Shown one piece after another: positions 45,439 to 54,224 of a stretch of DNA of 63,187 nucleotides. Made by a program: the position numbers and the translations under genes. The DNA is taken from contig NZ_PCQD01000014.1 of the NCBI RefSeq assembly GCF_002979975.1, forward strand, positions 1-63,187. The letters run 5' to 3'. A model generated the notes under the pieces. The model was not told the origin of the DNA. It was given only the letters and a program-made list of their open reading frames with translations, and made no database searches. Source of the DNA: Pseudomonas sp. MYb185. GTDB lineage: Bacteria; Pseudomonadota; Gammaproteobacteria; Pseudomonadales; Pseudomonadaceae. The number at the start of each line of letters is the position of its first letter. Position 1 is the first letter of the stretch.

Positions 45439-45756
45439 TCAATCCTCGGGGGCGATTCTCACGCGGATACCATCCAGCTCATCGCTGAAGATCACCTGGC
45501 AGGCCAGGCGTGAAGTGGGGCCGCGATGCTCGGAACAGTCCAGCAGATCACTTTCATCCTCACTGGCTGGCCCGACCCGATCGGCGAATTCATCGGCAAT
45601 GATGATGTGGCAGGTGGCACAGGAACAGGTACCGCCACATAGTGCGAGAATCTCCTCGACCCCGTTGTCACGCATGATATCCATCAGCGTCAGCGATGCC
45701 CGGGCCTGCATGGAAATCTGCTGGCCAGCGCGGTTTTCAACGATAAGAGTGCTCAT
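45439..45756 (-). CDS. [2Fe-2S] ferredoxin (putidaredoxin type)
   Basis: A 105-residue ferredoxin starting MSTLIVENRAGQQISMQARA. The cluster ligands are in LCGGTCSCATCHIII (C-x5-C-x2-C) and a later Cys in DLLDCSEHRGPTSRLACQ, the adrenodoxin/putidaredoxin pattern. An extra Cys within the loop (GGTCS) is unusual. It probably shuttles electrons from the adjacent reductase to the P450. ATG 45756 is chosen because the upstream frame has no site. Confidence 0.94.
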   Translation of the reverse strand: MSTLIVENRAGQQISMQARASLTLMDIMRDNGVEEILALCGGTCSCATCHIIIADEFADRVGPASEDESDLLDCSEHRGPTSRLACQVIFSDELDGIRVRIAPED

Positions 45757-45825
45757 GTTATTTTTCTCTCTCAACGACCCTAATAGTGTCAGCGGCCCGC
45801 CCGACGGAGCGAGCCACCAATGGAA

Positions 45826-47223
45826 TCAGGCATACAGACCCTGCCCGGCTTCCAGCCTGCGAAGCAACCCGGGCGGGACGGCGAACCGGGCGCCATACTC
45901 CTGTTCAAGGCTCTGCGCCTGGGCAATGAAGGCCTCAAGTCCTTCAATCTCGATATATCCCAGCGGGCCGCCGGTCCAGGCAGGAAAGCCAGCCTCGACC
46001 GCACCCAGGTCCGCCTCCAGCGGATCGACTACGATGCCGGCATCCAGGCAACGGGCGGCAGCCAGCGCCTGAGCATACAGCAGCCGACGCTTGAGCAGGC
46101 CGATGGTCTCCAGATCAGCATCTTGCGTCTCGGCTGGGGCAACAGATACCGGACTACCCGTACCCACCGAGGTGACCCGACACAGGTTGGCCACCAGCAC
46201 AGTCGAGTAGCCTTCCTCCAACAGAGCTTGCTGCTCCTGCTCCGACACCTGCTGCAGCACACCCAGGTAACTCTCCAGATCTTCCCGCTCCTTGCGCCTG
46301 GCCAGCGCCTGGCGGGCGATGAAGAAGGTGCGTGCCATTGCCTTGGCCTCGGGCTTGCGCAGGGTGTTGAAGAAGTAACGCGCCTCGATGCGCAGCCCAG
46401 CATCGATCGGCACCTGCGAGCCTTCGTAGATGCATTTGAGGATATTGCCCAGCGAGGGGTGCTCACTGCCGAAACCGGTATGTCGCGCTGCGATCGCCGG
46501 AGCGAAATGGCGATAGCCCTCCGCTGTATGCGGGCCACCACCCGGCAATCGATAGCCCTTCTCATCCCATGGCGCCTTGGCCTCAGGGTGTGTCAGTACC
46601 CAGCGGCGGGCATCTTCCAGCGCGTTGTCCATCGACATCACGGCATGCACAATGCCACCGGCCAATGCGTCCTCCATGGAAATCAGTTCACCTTCCAGCA
46701 GCCAGGGTGCTGCGGCCCGGATGCCGACCAGACGTGGCAGGCGCTGGGTGGCGCCGCCACCCGGCAATAGCCCGACACCGACTTCCGGTAACGCCATGCG
46801 CAGCTTGGAATCGGCAACCGCTACCCGATAGTGGCAGGCCAGAGCCAACTCCAGGCCACCACCGACAGTCACGCCATGGACGATTGCCGCCACCGGTTTG
46901 CCACAGGTTTCCAGCTCGCGCAGGCGGCGGGAAAAACCGCCACTCTCCGCAACGCCACGAGTCAACTCCTGCTCGCCATCGAGAGCACACCAGCCTGCCA
47001 TGTTTTCGAGCAACTCCGGCAGGTCGGCCCCGGCACAGAAGCCGCCCGCTTTGCCGGAGAGGATCACCGCACCACGCACATCATCCGAGTTGCGCAGCAT
47101 ATGCAACAACTCATCGAGTTCACGCTGCACCTCATCACTGATGACGTTCATACCCTTGCCCGGCACATCGAAGGTGATGACCGCGACCCCATCGCTCTCG
47201 GTTCTGACTGAGAAATTCTTCAT
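45826..47223 (-). CDS. FadB/FadJ-like protein lacking the NAD-binding domain
   Basis: A 465-residue protein starting MKNFSVRTE (GAGGAG upstream). Residues 1-190 form an enoyl-CoA hydratase domain with both catalytic glutamates, Glu125 in GGGLEL and Glu147 in [13 protein letters not shown]. The linker [20 protein letters not shown] then [10 protein letters not shown] matches the hydratase/dehydrogenase junction of FadJ. Instead of the GxGxxG Rossmann domain (about 180 residues), only 60 residues separate it from a terminal 3HCDH helical domain ([20 protein letters not shown] then [12 protein letters not shown]). It should hydrate but not dehydrogenate; the operon SDR may supply that step. Confidence 0.88.
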   Translation of the reverse strand: MKNFSVRTESDGVAVITFDVPGKGMNVISDEVQRELDELLHMLRNSDDVRGAVILSGKAGGFCAGADLPELLENMAGWCALDGEQELTRGVAESGGFSRRLRELETCGKPVAAIVHGVTVGGGLELALACHYRVAVADSKLRMALPEVGVGLLPGGGATQRLPRLVGIRAAAPWLLEGELISMEDALAGGIVHAVMSMDNALEDARRWVLTHPEAKAPWDEKGYRLPGGGPHTAEGYRHFAPAIAARHTGFGSEHPSLGNILKCIYEGSQVPIDAGLRIEARYFFNTLRKPEAKAMARTFFIARQALARRKEREDLESYLGVLQQVSEQEQQALLEEGYSTVLVANLCRVTSVGTGSPVSVAPAETQDADLETIGLLKRRLLYAQALAAARCLDAGIVVDPLEADLGAVEAGFPAWTGGPLGYIEIEGLEAFIAQAQSLEQEYGARFAVPPGLLRRLEAGQGLYA

Positions 47224-47234
47224 CGTTGGACTCC

Positions 47235-48440
47235 TCATACCCGTTCGATGACGGTGGCGGTGCCCATGCCGGCGCCGACACACAGGTTGATCAGGGCGGT
47301 CTGCTTGTCACTGCGCTCCAGCTCGTCCAGGGCGGTACCGAGAATCATGGCACCGGTTGCGCCCAGCGGATGCCCCATGGCAATGGCGCCACCATTAACG
47401 TTGAGCCGCGCCGGGTCCAGATCCAGCTCCTGCTGATAGCGCAGTACCACCGAGGCGAAGGCCTCGTTCAATTCGAACAGGTCGATATCGTTCAGGGTCA
47501 TGCCCAGGCGCTGCAGCACCTTGCGCGTCACCAGCGCCGGGCCGGTGAGCATGATGGTCGGCTCCGAACCGATGGAGGCCATGCCGATAATCCTGGCACG
47601 CGGCTTCAACCCCAGAGCGTCACCAGCCTCGCGCGAGCCGATCAGCACCGCGGCAGCGCCGTCCACCACACCGGATGAGTTGCCGCCATGGTGCACATGA
47701 TTGATTTGTCCGGCCTGGGGATAACGCGCCAGCGCCAGCTGGTCATAGCCGGACTCACCCTGAGCGATAAAGGCCGGATTGAGGGTGGCCAGCGACTCCA
47801 GGGTGGTTTGCGGCCGCATATGCTCGTCCCGGTCCAGCAACACCAGGCCCGCCTGATCACGCACCGGCACGATCGAACGCGCAAAGCGCCCCTCGCTCCA
47901 GGACCGGGCGGCGCGCTGCTGGCTCTGCACGGCATAGGCATCCACATCCTCGCGGCTGAAACCATCCAGCGTGGCAATCAGATCGGCACCAATCCCCTGC
48001 GGGGCGTAGTAGTGATCGAAGGCAAAGGCCGGATCAACCAGCATGGCCCCTCCATCCGCCCCCAGCGCCACCCGGGACATGGATTCCACACCACCGGCGA
48101 TCACAAAGCGCGCTTCGCCACTGGCGACCTTGCCTGCCGCCATGTTGCAGGCCTCCAGGCCTGAGGCGCAGAAGCGGTTGATCTGCACGCCGGGCACCCG
48201 CTGATCGTAGCCAGCGACCAGCGCGGCGATCCGCGCCATATCACTGCCCTGCTCGCCCACCGGCATGACGCAACCGAGAATGACGTCATCAACCAGCGCG
48301 GTATCCAACTGGTTGCGTTCGCGAATGGCCTGCAGCACCTGGCTGGCCAGACTCAATGCGGTGACCTCGTGCAGGGCACCATTGGGCCGGCCACGCCCCC
48401 GGGGCGTGCGTACGGCGTCAAAAATATAGGCTGAAGTCAT
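47235..48440 (-). CDS. Acetyl-CoA C-acyltransferase (thiolase)
   Basis: A 401-residue thiolase with the nucleophilic Cys in [18 protein letters not shown], the His in [15 protein letters not shown] and the second Cys in [13 protein letters not shown]. It cleaves 3-ketoacyl-CoA to acetyl-CoA and a shortened acyl-CoA. Transcribed with the hydratase-like gene 11 bp downstream and an SDR upstream, so it completes one beta-oxidation turn. Confidence 0.95.
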   Translation of the reverse strand: MTSAYIFDAVRTPRGRGRPNGALHEVTALSLASQVLQAIRERNQLDTALVDDVILGCVMPVGEQGSDMARIAALVAGYDQRVPGVQINRFCASGLEACNMAAGKVASGEARFVIAGGVESMSRVALGADGGAMLVDPAFAFDHYYAPQGIGADLIATLDGFSREDVDAYAVQSQQRAARSWSEGRFARSIVPVRDQAGLVLLDRDEHMRPQTTLESLATLNPAFIAQGESGYDQLALARYPQAGQINHVHHGGNSSGVVDGAAAVLIGSREAGDALGLKPRARIIGMASIGSEPTIMLTGPALVTRKVLQRLGMTLNDIDLFELNEAFASVVLRYQQELDLDPARLNVNGGAIAMGHPLGATGAMILGTALDELERSDKQTALINLCVGAGMGTATVIERV

Positions 48441-48488
48441 TCTTCCTCCGGGCTGTTGTTCTTGGCTTCACGGACGGGCAGCGATTGC

Positions 48489-49271
48489 TTAGCGCGGCGC
48501 CAGACGCAGCGCACCGTCCAGGCGTACCGACTCGCCATTCATATAGCTGTTGGTGACGAGAAATCGGGCCGTGTCGGCGTATTCCTGCGGGTCGCCCAGG
48601 CGCTGCGGAAAAGGCACGGTGCCTGCCAGCGACTGCTGCACACTGCCCGGCAGGCCGGCCATCATCGGAGTGGCGAACAGCCCCGGCAGAATAGTGTTGA
48701 CGCGGATGCCGTCACCCATGAAGTCCCGGGCGATCGGCAGGGTCATGCCGACTACCCCGGCCTTGGAGGCGGCATAGGCGGACTGGCCGACCTGGCCATC
48801 CTGGGCGGCAATGCTGGCGGTGTTGATGATTACCCCGCGCTCACCATGCTCCAGTGGCGCCAGGGTCAGCATGCCCGCTGCCGATTGGGACAGACAGCGA
48901 AAACTGCCGACCAAATTGATCTGGATCACCTGGTTGAACGACTCGCTGGGAAACACCCGGATCTCACCGGTCTTGCGATCACGCCCGGCGGTCTTGATAC
49001 CCTTGGATACCCCCGCGCAGTTGACCAGAATGCGCTCCTGGCCATGCACACCCCGGGCACGAGCGAAGCCAGCGGCCACCGATTCGTCGGATTGCACATC
49101 CACCGCACAGAAGATGCCGCCAACCTCAGCGGCCACCGCCTCGCCGCGCTCGGCATTCATGTCGAAGATAGCCACCTTGACGCCATCGGCCGCCAACCGG
49201 CGCACCACCGCCTCGCCCAACCCCGACGCACCGCCAGTCACTACCGCCGCGATATCCGCACTCAATTTCAT
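48489..49271 (-). CDS. SDR, 3-hydroxyacyl-CoA dehydrogenase type 2 (HSD10-like)
   Basis: A 260-residue short-chain dehydrogenase with the cofactor motif VVTGGASGLGEAVVRRLAAD, NCAG, catalytic Ser in NTASIAAQDGQVGQSAYAAS and the YxxxK pair (YAASK). The stretch GQVGQSAYAASKAGVVGMTL followed by PIARD and NGESVRLDGALRL closely follows human HSD17B10, an NAD-dependent 3-hydroxyacyl-CoA and hydroxysteroid dehydrogenase. It is the first gene of the beta-oxidation operon and can replace the dehydrogenase missing from the FadB-like protein. GGAGGGG precedes ATG 49271; the AraC gene is divergent. Confidence 0.93.
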   Translation of the reverse strand: MKLSADIAAVVTGGASGLGEAVVRRLAADGVKVAIFDMNAERGEAVAAEVGGIFCAVDVQSDESVAAGFARARGVHGQERILVNCAGVSKGIKTAGRDRKTGEIRVFPSESFNQVIQINLVGSFRCLSQSAAGMLTLAPLEHGERGVIINTASIAAQDGQVGQSAYAASKAGVVGMTLPIARDFMGDGIRVNTILPGLFATPMMAGLPGSVQQSLAGTVPFPQRLGDPQEYADTARFLVTNSYMNGESVRLDGALRLAPR

Positions 49272-49422
49272 CTCTACCCCTCCAGCGGCCAGTGGATTCC
49301 TGGCTGGCCTGTTCTTGTCATTTGCAGCCATTGTGTGACTTCCGACGCAACAGGCCTTGTCCTTAGGTGCCAGAGGTTAACTTTTCACGCCATTAAGTGG
49401 CATGGACCGTCCGAGCCGTCAT

Positions 49423-49448
49423 TTGACAAGACACTGACCTTGTGTCTT
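49423..49448 (+). promoter_or_regulatory. Promoter-like element with inverted repeat upstream of the AraC gene
   Basis: TTGACA (49423-49428) is followed after 17 bp by CTTATT, a weak -10. The inverted repeat AAGACAC (49428-49434) / GTGTCTT (49442-49448) with a 7-nt spacer lies on it, so a bound protein would block or contact polymerase. It is in the 255-bp region shared with the divergent SDR operon. Confidence 0.45.
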
Positions 49449-49526
49449 ATTCTGCGGCAGTCGCACACGATAAATATAAAGCGCTCACCATGGGCTCCTA
49501 CCCATGGTCCTGTGAGGAGGTTAAGC

Positions 49527-50534
49527 ATGAAGTCCGGACATTCTGGCTGGGTTCTGGCCATCGCACGTACTCTGGATGCCTACGGCCTGTCACACGAAGA
49601 TATCTTCCGCCAAGTGGGCATGGACCCCAGCATTCTCAAGGATGCCAACAGCCGCTACTGGCAGGAAATGATCAGCCGCCTGTGGCGCACCGCGGTCAAG
49701 GAAACCGGAGACCCCAACTTCGGACTCAAGGTGGCTACCCAGATCCGCCCATCGTCTTTCCATGTGGTCGGCCACGCCATGAGCTGTAGTGCCACGCTCG
49801 GCGATGCCATTCACCGTTTCGCCCGCTATGCCAAGCTGATCTCCAGCTCGGCGATGATCCATCTGACGGAAACCGATGAGCATCTGACGCTGAACTTCGC
49901 CTTCGATACCGGCGACATGCCGGTACTGCCGGAAACCATGGACACAGTGGTGGCCGGGCTGGTGTGCTTCAACAACTGGATCGTCGGCGAGGAGGTCGCG
50001 CCCGTGGCAGTGCGGCTCAAACGCCAGCTTCCCGTCGCGCCCAAGGAATACCTCCGTCTGATGAAATGCCCGGTGCTGTTCGAGCAGCAGGAAGATTGCA
50101 TCATCTACAACCAGGCCGATATGCACCGCCCCATGCTCTCCGCCGATGAACACCTGGCCTCCACCCTCGATAGCATGGCAGTCACGCAGATGGCACAACT
50201 GTCCGAACGCTTCGCCCGCAAGGTACGGGACTGTCTGCTGCAACAGTTTTCCGAGGAGAGCGAGATATCACGTCGGGCTACCGCGCAGCTGATGAATATG
50301 ACCGAACGCACCTTGCTGCGCCGTCTCAAGGAAGAGGGCACTACCTTCCAGGAAGTGCTGGACAACCTGCGCGAAGAGCTTGCCTATCAGTATCTGCAGC
50401 GGCCGGATTGTACCGTGCAGAGTGTGTCCTTCATGCTCGGCTTCTCTGACGCAAGCACCTTCTCCCGCGCCTTCAAGCGCTGGACCGGACGCCGTCCAAG
50501 TCTGGCCCAGCACAGCGCCCACCAGGATGCCTGA
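49527..50534 (+). CDS. AraC family transcriptional regulator
   Basis: A 335-residue regulator with an N-terminal Arabinose_bd-like sensor domain (about 20-205, with FHVVGHAMSCSATLGDAIHR) and a C-terminal double HTH (about 235-330): SRRATAQLMNMTERTLLRRL and SVSFMLGFSDASTFSRAFKR followed by WTGRRP. This is the OruR/ArgR-like group. GAGGAGG precedes ATG 49527; the plus-strand frame stays open for another kilobase upstream, but that is shadow over the SDR gene. Placed divergently to the beta-oxidation operon and upstream of NTF2-C/SDR/EthD, it is the probable activator of the island. Confidence 0.94.
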   Translation: MKSGHSGWVLAIARTLDAYGLSHEDIFRQVGMDPSILKDANSRYWQEMISRLWRTAVKETGDPNFGLKVATQIRPSSFHVVGHAMSCSATLGDAIHRFARYAKLISSSAMIHLTETDEHLTLNFAFDTGDMPVLPETMDTVVAGLVCFNNWIVGEEVAPVAVRLKRQLPVAPKEYLRLMKCPVLFEQQEDCIIYNQADMHRPMLSADEHLASTLDSMAVTQMAQLSERFARKVRDCLLQQFSEESEISRRATAQLMNMTERTLLRRLKEEGTTFQEVLDNLREELAYQYLQRPDCTVQSVSFMLGFSDASTFSRAFKRWTGRRPSLAQHSAHQDA

Positions 50535-50701
50535 TGGCGCCAGGTACCGAGGCCTGATCAGCCACCCCATTCTGCCGGCTCCTGCCGGCATATTGTCACG
50601 TTCAGCCCGAGTCTGACCCGGGAAGCCATCGCTGCGGGCGGCTCCTCCCGGTACGGTTGAATCAACTTCCCCATACAAGAACAATCAGGAGAGCGATAGC
50701 C

Positions 50702-51115
50702 ATGAACCTGGAATGGTCCCAGTACTGGATAGGTCTGTTTGCCGACAACAACGAAGAGCTGATGACTCTCTATGCCGATAAGTTCGAGTTCGAGGACGTC
50801 AACCTGGGTGTGCATATCATTGATGATCTGGCCGCGCTGCAAGCGTTCCACTCCAATTTCATTGTTGAAGATCCCAGCCAGTCCTATAACCGGTTCGAGG
50901 TCTTCGAGTATGTGGGTGACAAGCGTCTCGGTTCCTTTCAGTGGACCTGGGAAACCAAGCATGCCGGCGATTTCCTCGGCGTAGCCGCTGCCGGCAAGAC
51001 CACCAAGACCCGTGGCGTGACCGTCATGGCCTGGGACGAGAATGGCAAGATCACCCTCGAACGCAGCATCTGGGATGCAGTGCCGGTATTACGCCAGCTG
51101 GGTGCTATTGCATGA
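50702..51115 (+). CDS. NTF2/SnoaL-fold protein C
   Basis: A 137-residue protein starting MNLEWSQYWIGLFADNNEEL, colinear with protein B at 35038-35466. Shared features are FEFEDVNLGVHI, the segment DFLGVAAAGKTTKTRGVTV and ITLERSIWDAVPVLRQLG. The GGAGAGCGATAGCC leader supports ATG 50702. It overlaps the downstream SDR by four bases (ATGA), implying translational coupling. Function unknown; a cyclase, isomerase or hydrolase role is possible on the SnoaL fold. Confidence 0.82.
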   Translation: MNLEWSQYWIGLFADNNEELMTLYADKFEFEDVNLGVHIIDDLAALQAFHSNFIVEDPSQSYNRFEVFEYVGDKRLGSFQWTWETKHAGDFLGVAAAGKTTKTRGVTVMAWDENGKITLERSIWDAVPVLRQLGAIA

Positions 51116-51915
51116 CGGTATCAAACGTATACGAGGAACTGTTTTCCCTGTCGGGCAAGACAGCCTTGGTCACCGGCGGCGCCAAGGGCATTGGCGCGAT
51201 GATCAGTCGCATGCTGCTGCGTGCAGGCTGCAAGGTGTTCGTTACCGGCCGCAGTCGCTCGGCAGCCGAGCAGTTGACCACCGAACTGGGGCCCGATGCG
51301 GCGGCACTGACCTTTCTGCAGCATGATCTGTCACAGCCCGAGGGCATCGACGCGCTGGCAGCGGAGCTGGACGAGCTGTGCCCGCAGCTGAATATCCTGG
51401 TAAACAATGCCGGCACCTTCAATGCGGCGCCTCTCGGCGATACCGACAGCACCAGTTGGAATGAGCTGATGGGGCTCAATCTGCGCGCACCTTTCCTGTT
51501 GGTGCAGGCATTGCTGCCCTTGCTGGAAGCTGCCGGCAGCAATGCGGACCCGGCCCGCATCATCAATCTCGGCTCCATCGGCGGCCTGATGCCGCAGAGC
51601 AATGGCGGAGCCTATGCCTATGGCTGCAGCAAGGCGGCCGTGCATCAGCTGACCCGCATGCTCGCCTCAGACCTGCGCAGCCGCAATATCAACGTCAACG
51701 CCATCGCGCCAGGCTACTTCCCCAGCGACATGACCTCCGGCTTTTTCGAGGCAGTGCCCAACCTTCGGGAAAACATGCTGGCACAGATTCCCGCCGGGCG
51801 TTTCGGCAGTGCCGAGGACGTAGGCGGCATGGTGATTTTCCTTGCCTCCCGCGCCGGCGCCTACCTCACCGGCTCGATCACCGCGCTGGATGGTGGCCTG
51901 CTCAGCGCGCCATGA
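51112..51915 (+). CDS. Short-chain dehydrogenase/reductase
   Basis: A 267-residue SDR: the cofactor motif ALVTGGAKGIGAMISRML, NNAG in ILVNNAGTFNAAPL, catalytic Ser in NLGSIGGLMP and YAYGCSKAAVHQL as the YxxxK pair. The Arg in VTGRSRS after strand 2 hints at NADP(H). It is translationally coupled to protein C. It could oxidise an alcohol or reduce a ketone or enoyl intermediate; the substrate is not predictable. Confidence 0.92.
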   Translation: MTVSNVYEELFSLSGKTALVTGGAKGIGAMISRMLLRAGCKVFVTGRSRSAAEQLTTELGPDAAALTFLQHDLSQPEGIDALAAELDELCPQLNILVNNAGTFNAAPLGDTDSTSWNELMGLNLRAPFLLVQALLPLLEAAGSNADPARIINLGSIGGLMPQSNGGAYAYGCSKAAVHQLTRMLASDLRSRNINVNAIAPGYFPSDMTSGFFEAVPNLRENMLAQIPAGRFGSAEDVGGMVIFLASRAGAYLTGSITALDGGLLSAP

Positions 51916-51928
51916 AAGGAGACAAACC

Positions 51929-52735
51929 ATGCAAGCAGTGACGACCGTCGCCCTGCTGCGGAAAAGGGAAGGGATGAGCAGCCCGCTGTTCAGCAAATAC
52001 TGGCGGGACGTGCATGGCATGCTGGCCACCCGGATTCCCGGGTTCCGCGCCTATGTGCAATACCACCTGGAGGCACCCTGGCCGCTGGCGGGTAATGAGC
52101 ACAGCTCGCCCGACAGCAGCCTGCACGGCATCGCCGTGGTCGATTTCGATAGCGAAGAAAAGCGTGGCGGGCTGGCTGACAGCGAGGTAGCCGGGCTGAT
52201 CCGCGAGGACGAGATCAACCTGTTCCACAGCTCGCTGCTGTACAACCTGCCCGGCGGCGCCGACAGCCTGTTGCAGCAGACGACCGAAGAGGCGGCACAG
52301 CCGCACCACCACTTCCTGCTGCTGCGCGGCGCGTCCGCTGCTGGCGAGCAGGCCTTGCGCCAGGTACTGCAGCAACATCCCAGCCTGCGGCAACTGCGCA
52401 GCTTCGCTCTGGACAGGGGGGATGCCGGGCAGTGGAAGACACCGGGGGTCGACAATCAGCTGTCAGACGACAACCAGTTCGACCTGATGCTGCAGATCAC
52501 TGGTGACCGCAGGCTGTCATCCGAGACGATAGAGCACGCAGTGCAGACCCTGTCCCCCGCACTGGCGCGGGTACGGCTGTATCCGGTGCGGGCGGCCTAT
52601 GCCATGGTCAGCAATGGCCGACCGACCCACCTGGGACTGCGCGGGCTGGACGTACTGCAGACCATCCAGGCAACCGGCGCCGACAACCAGCTGGATGCGC
52701 GGCTGCTGCAATGTCTTTACGGCGTGGCGCCCTGA
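51929..52735 (+). CDS. EthD-domain protein
   Basis: A 268-residue protein starting MQAVTTVALLRKREGMSSPLF with the EthD hallmark FSKYWRDVHGMLATRIPGFRAYVQYH. The C-terminal half may be a second, degenerate alpha+beta-barrel domain. EthD proteins accompany P450 and hydroxylating systems, as in ether degradation, where EthD is required but its role is unclear. AGGAG precedes ATG 51929, 13 bp after the SDR stop. Last gene of the plus-strand operon with NTF2-C and SDR. Confidence 0.85.
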   Translation: MQAVTTVALLRKREGMSSPLFSKYWRDVHGMLATRIPGFRAYVQYHLEAPWPLAGNEHSSPDSSLHGIAVVDFDSEEKRGGLADSEVAGLIREDEINLFHSSLLYNLPGGADSLLQQTTEEAAQPHHHFLLLRGASAAGEQALRQVLQQHPSLRQLRSFALDRGDAGQWKTPGVDNQLSDDNQFDLMLQITGDRRLSSETIEHAVQTLSPALARVRLYPVRAAYAMVSNGRPTHLGLRGLDVLQTIQATGADNQLDARLLQCLYGVAP

Positions 52736-52768
52736 GCCGCAGCTTCCCCTTGGCCGCGATGCCCCGCG

Positions 52769-52848
52769 CCATGGAGGGTCGAGTTCCATCTCGACCAGCG
52801 TAGCTGCCTGAAACGCCGCCGGCCGGGATGGAACCCGGCCCTCCATGG
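52769..52848. repeat. Extragenic inverted repeat between the EthD gene and gabT
   Basis: CCATGGAGGG (52769-52778) is matched by CCCTCCATGG (52839-52848), with inner parts GTTCCATC / GATGGAAC also complementary. A further partial copy of the pattern (GGGATGGTCGAG) follows to about 52880. The block lies past two convergent genes and looks like a dispersed palindromic repeat, possibly also acting as a terminator. Confidence 0.6.
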
Positions 52849-52925
52849 ACCCGCGCTGCCGGGATGGTCGAGCGCGACTCGGTCGAGCCCCTTCTCGGCA
52901 TGGGATCGGCACAGACTGCCAACCC

Positions 52926-54200
52926 TCAGTCCAATTCCGCCAGACAGGCCGCAATGATATCCATCCCTGCCTCCACCTCCACATCGGTCGCAGTCAGCGG
53001 CACCAGGATGCGGATCACGTTGGCATACTGCCCACAGGACAACAGGATCAACCCCTTCTCGCGTGCCTTGATCACCAGGCGACTGGCCAGTTCCGGGTCG
53101 GGGTGGCCACCCCCGGTCATCAGTTCGCAGGCGACCATCGCGCCCAGCCCGCGCACCTCGGCAATACGTTTATCGCCGTCGGCCAGTTGTTGCAGGCGGC
53201 GGGTCAGCATGTCGCCCAGAGTACGGGCGCGGGCCAGCAGGTTTTCCTCCTCGAAGACCTCCAGCACCGCCAATGCGGCGGCGCAGGCGACCGGGTTGCC
53301 GGCGTAGGTACCGCCGAGACCGCCCGGGGCGATGGCATCCATCAGCTCGGCCCGGCCGCAGACGCCAGCCAGCGGGAAGCCACCGGCCACCGATTTGGCG
53401 AAGGTGGTCAGGTCGGCGCTCACCCCCATCTGCTCCATGGCGAAGAAGGTGCCGGTGCGCCCGGCGCCGGTCTGCACCTCATCGGCGATCAGCACGATGC
53501 CGTGCAGGTCACACAGCGCCCGCAGACGTTGCATGAACTGCGCCGAGGCCACGCGGAAGCCGCCCTCGCCCTGTACTGGCTCGACCACCAGCGCGGCGAT
53601 ATCCCGCGGTTCGGCGTCGGTCTTGAAGATCTGCTCGATGCTGTCGATAGCGTCATCCTCGCTGACGCCGTGCAGCGGGTCGGGGAAACGCGCGCGGAAC
53701 ACGCCACCCGGCATCAGGCCCATGCCCGAGGCATAGGGCATGGTCTTGCCGGTCATCGCCAGGGTCATCATGGTGCGGCCATGATAGCCACCGGCAAAGG
53801 CGATCACCCCGGCCCGGCCGGTGGCGGCGCGGGCGATCTTGACGGCATTTTCCAGCGCCTCGGCACCGGTGGTGACCAGCAGGGTCTTCTTGGCGAAGTC
53901 ACCCGGGACCAGTGCGTTGATCTTTTCGCACAGCGCCACGTAGGGCTCGTAGGCCACCACCTGGAAGCAGGTATGGGTATACAGCTCGAGCTGGCGCTTG
54001 ACCGCATCGATCACCTTGGGGTGGCGATGGCCGGTATTGAGCACGGCGATGCCGCCGGCGAAGTCGATATACTGGTGACCTTCCACATCCCACACAGTGG
54101 CGTTTTCCGCACGCTCGATGAATACCGGGTGGATCTGGCCAACACCCCGCGCCACCGCCTGCTCGCGCCGCAGCATAAGGGATTCGTTGCTATCAGTCAT
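52926..54200 (-). CDS. gabT: 4-aminobutyrate--2-oxoglutarate transaminase
   Basis: A PLP enzyme of 424 residues (class III aminotransferase). Lys269 in TFAKSVAGGFPLAG forms the Schiff base; Asp240 in IADEVQTGAGRTG contacts the pyridine nitrogen; the second conserved stretch is GGLGGTYAGNPVACAAA. It converts GABA to succinic semialdehyde. The gene lies 24 bp downstream of gabD on the same strand. The N-terminus MTDSNESLMLRREQAVARGV and length agree with Pseudomonas GabT. Confidence 0.96.
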   Translation of the reverse strand: MTDSNESLMLRREQAVARGVGQIHPVFIERAENATVWDVEGHQYIDFAGGIAVLNTGHRHPKVIDAVKRQLELYTHTCFQVVAYEPYVALCEKINALVPGDFAKKTLLVTTGAEALENAVKIARAATGRAGVIAFAGGYHGRTMMTLAMTGKTMPYASGMGLMPGGVFRARFPDPLHGVSEDDAIDSIEQIFKTDAEPRDIAALVVEPVQGEGGFRVASAQFMQRLRALCDLHGIVLIADEVQTGAGRTGTFFAMEQMGVSADLTTFAKSVAGGFPLAGVCGRAELMDAIAPGGLGGTYAGNPVACAAALAVLEVFEEENLLARARTLGDMLTRRLQQLADGDKRIAEVRGLGAMVACELMTGGGHPDPELASRLVIKAREKGLILLSCGQYANVIRILVPLTATDVEVEAGMDIIAACLAELD

Positions 54201-54224
54201 GACGCTCCTCCTTTGGCCGGCGGG

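Noticed and set aside
48456..49526. Plus-strand open frame continuing upstream of the AraC gene for over 1 kb
   Set aside because: It overlaps the SDR gene antisense, shows no domain before residue 350, and the AraC start at 49527 has an ideal GAGGAGG site.
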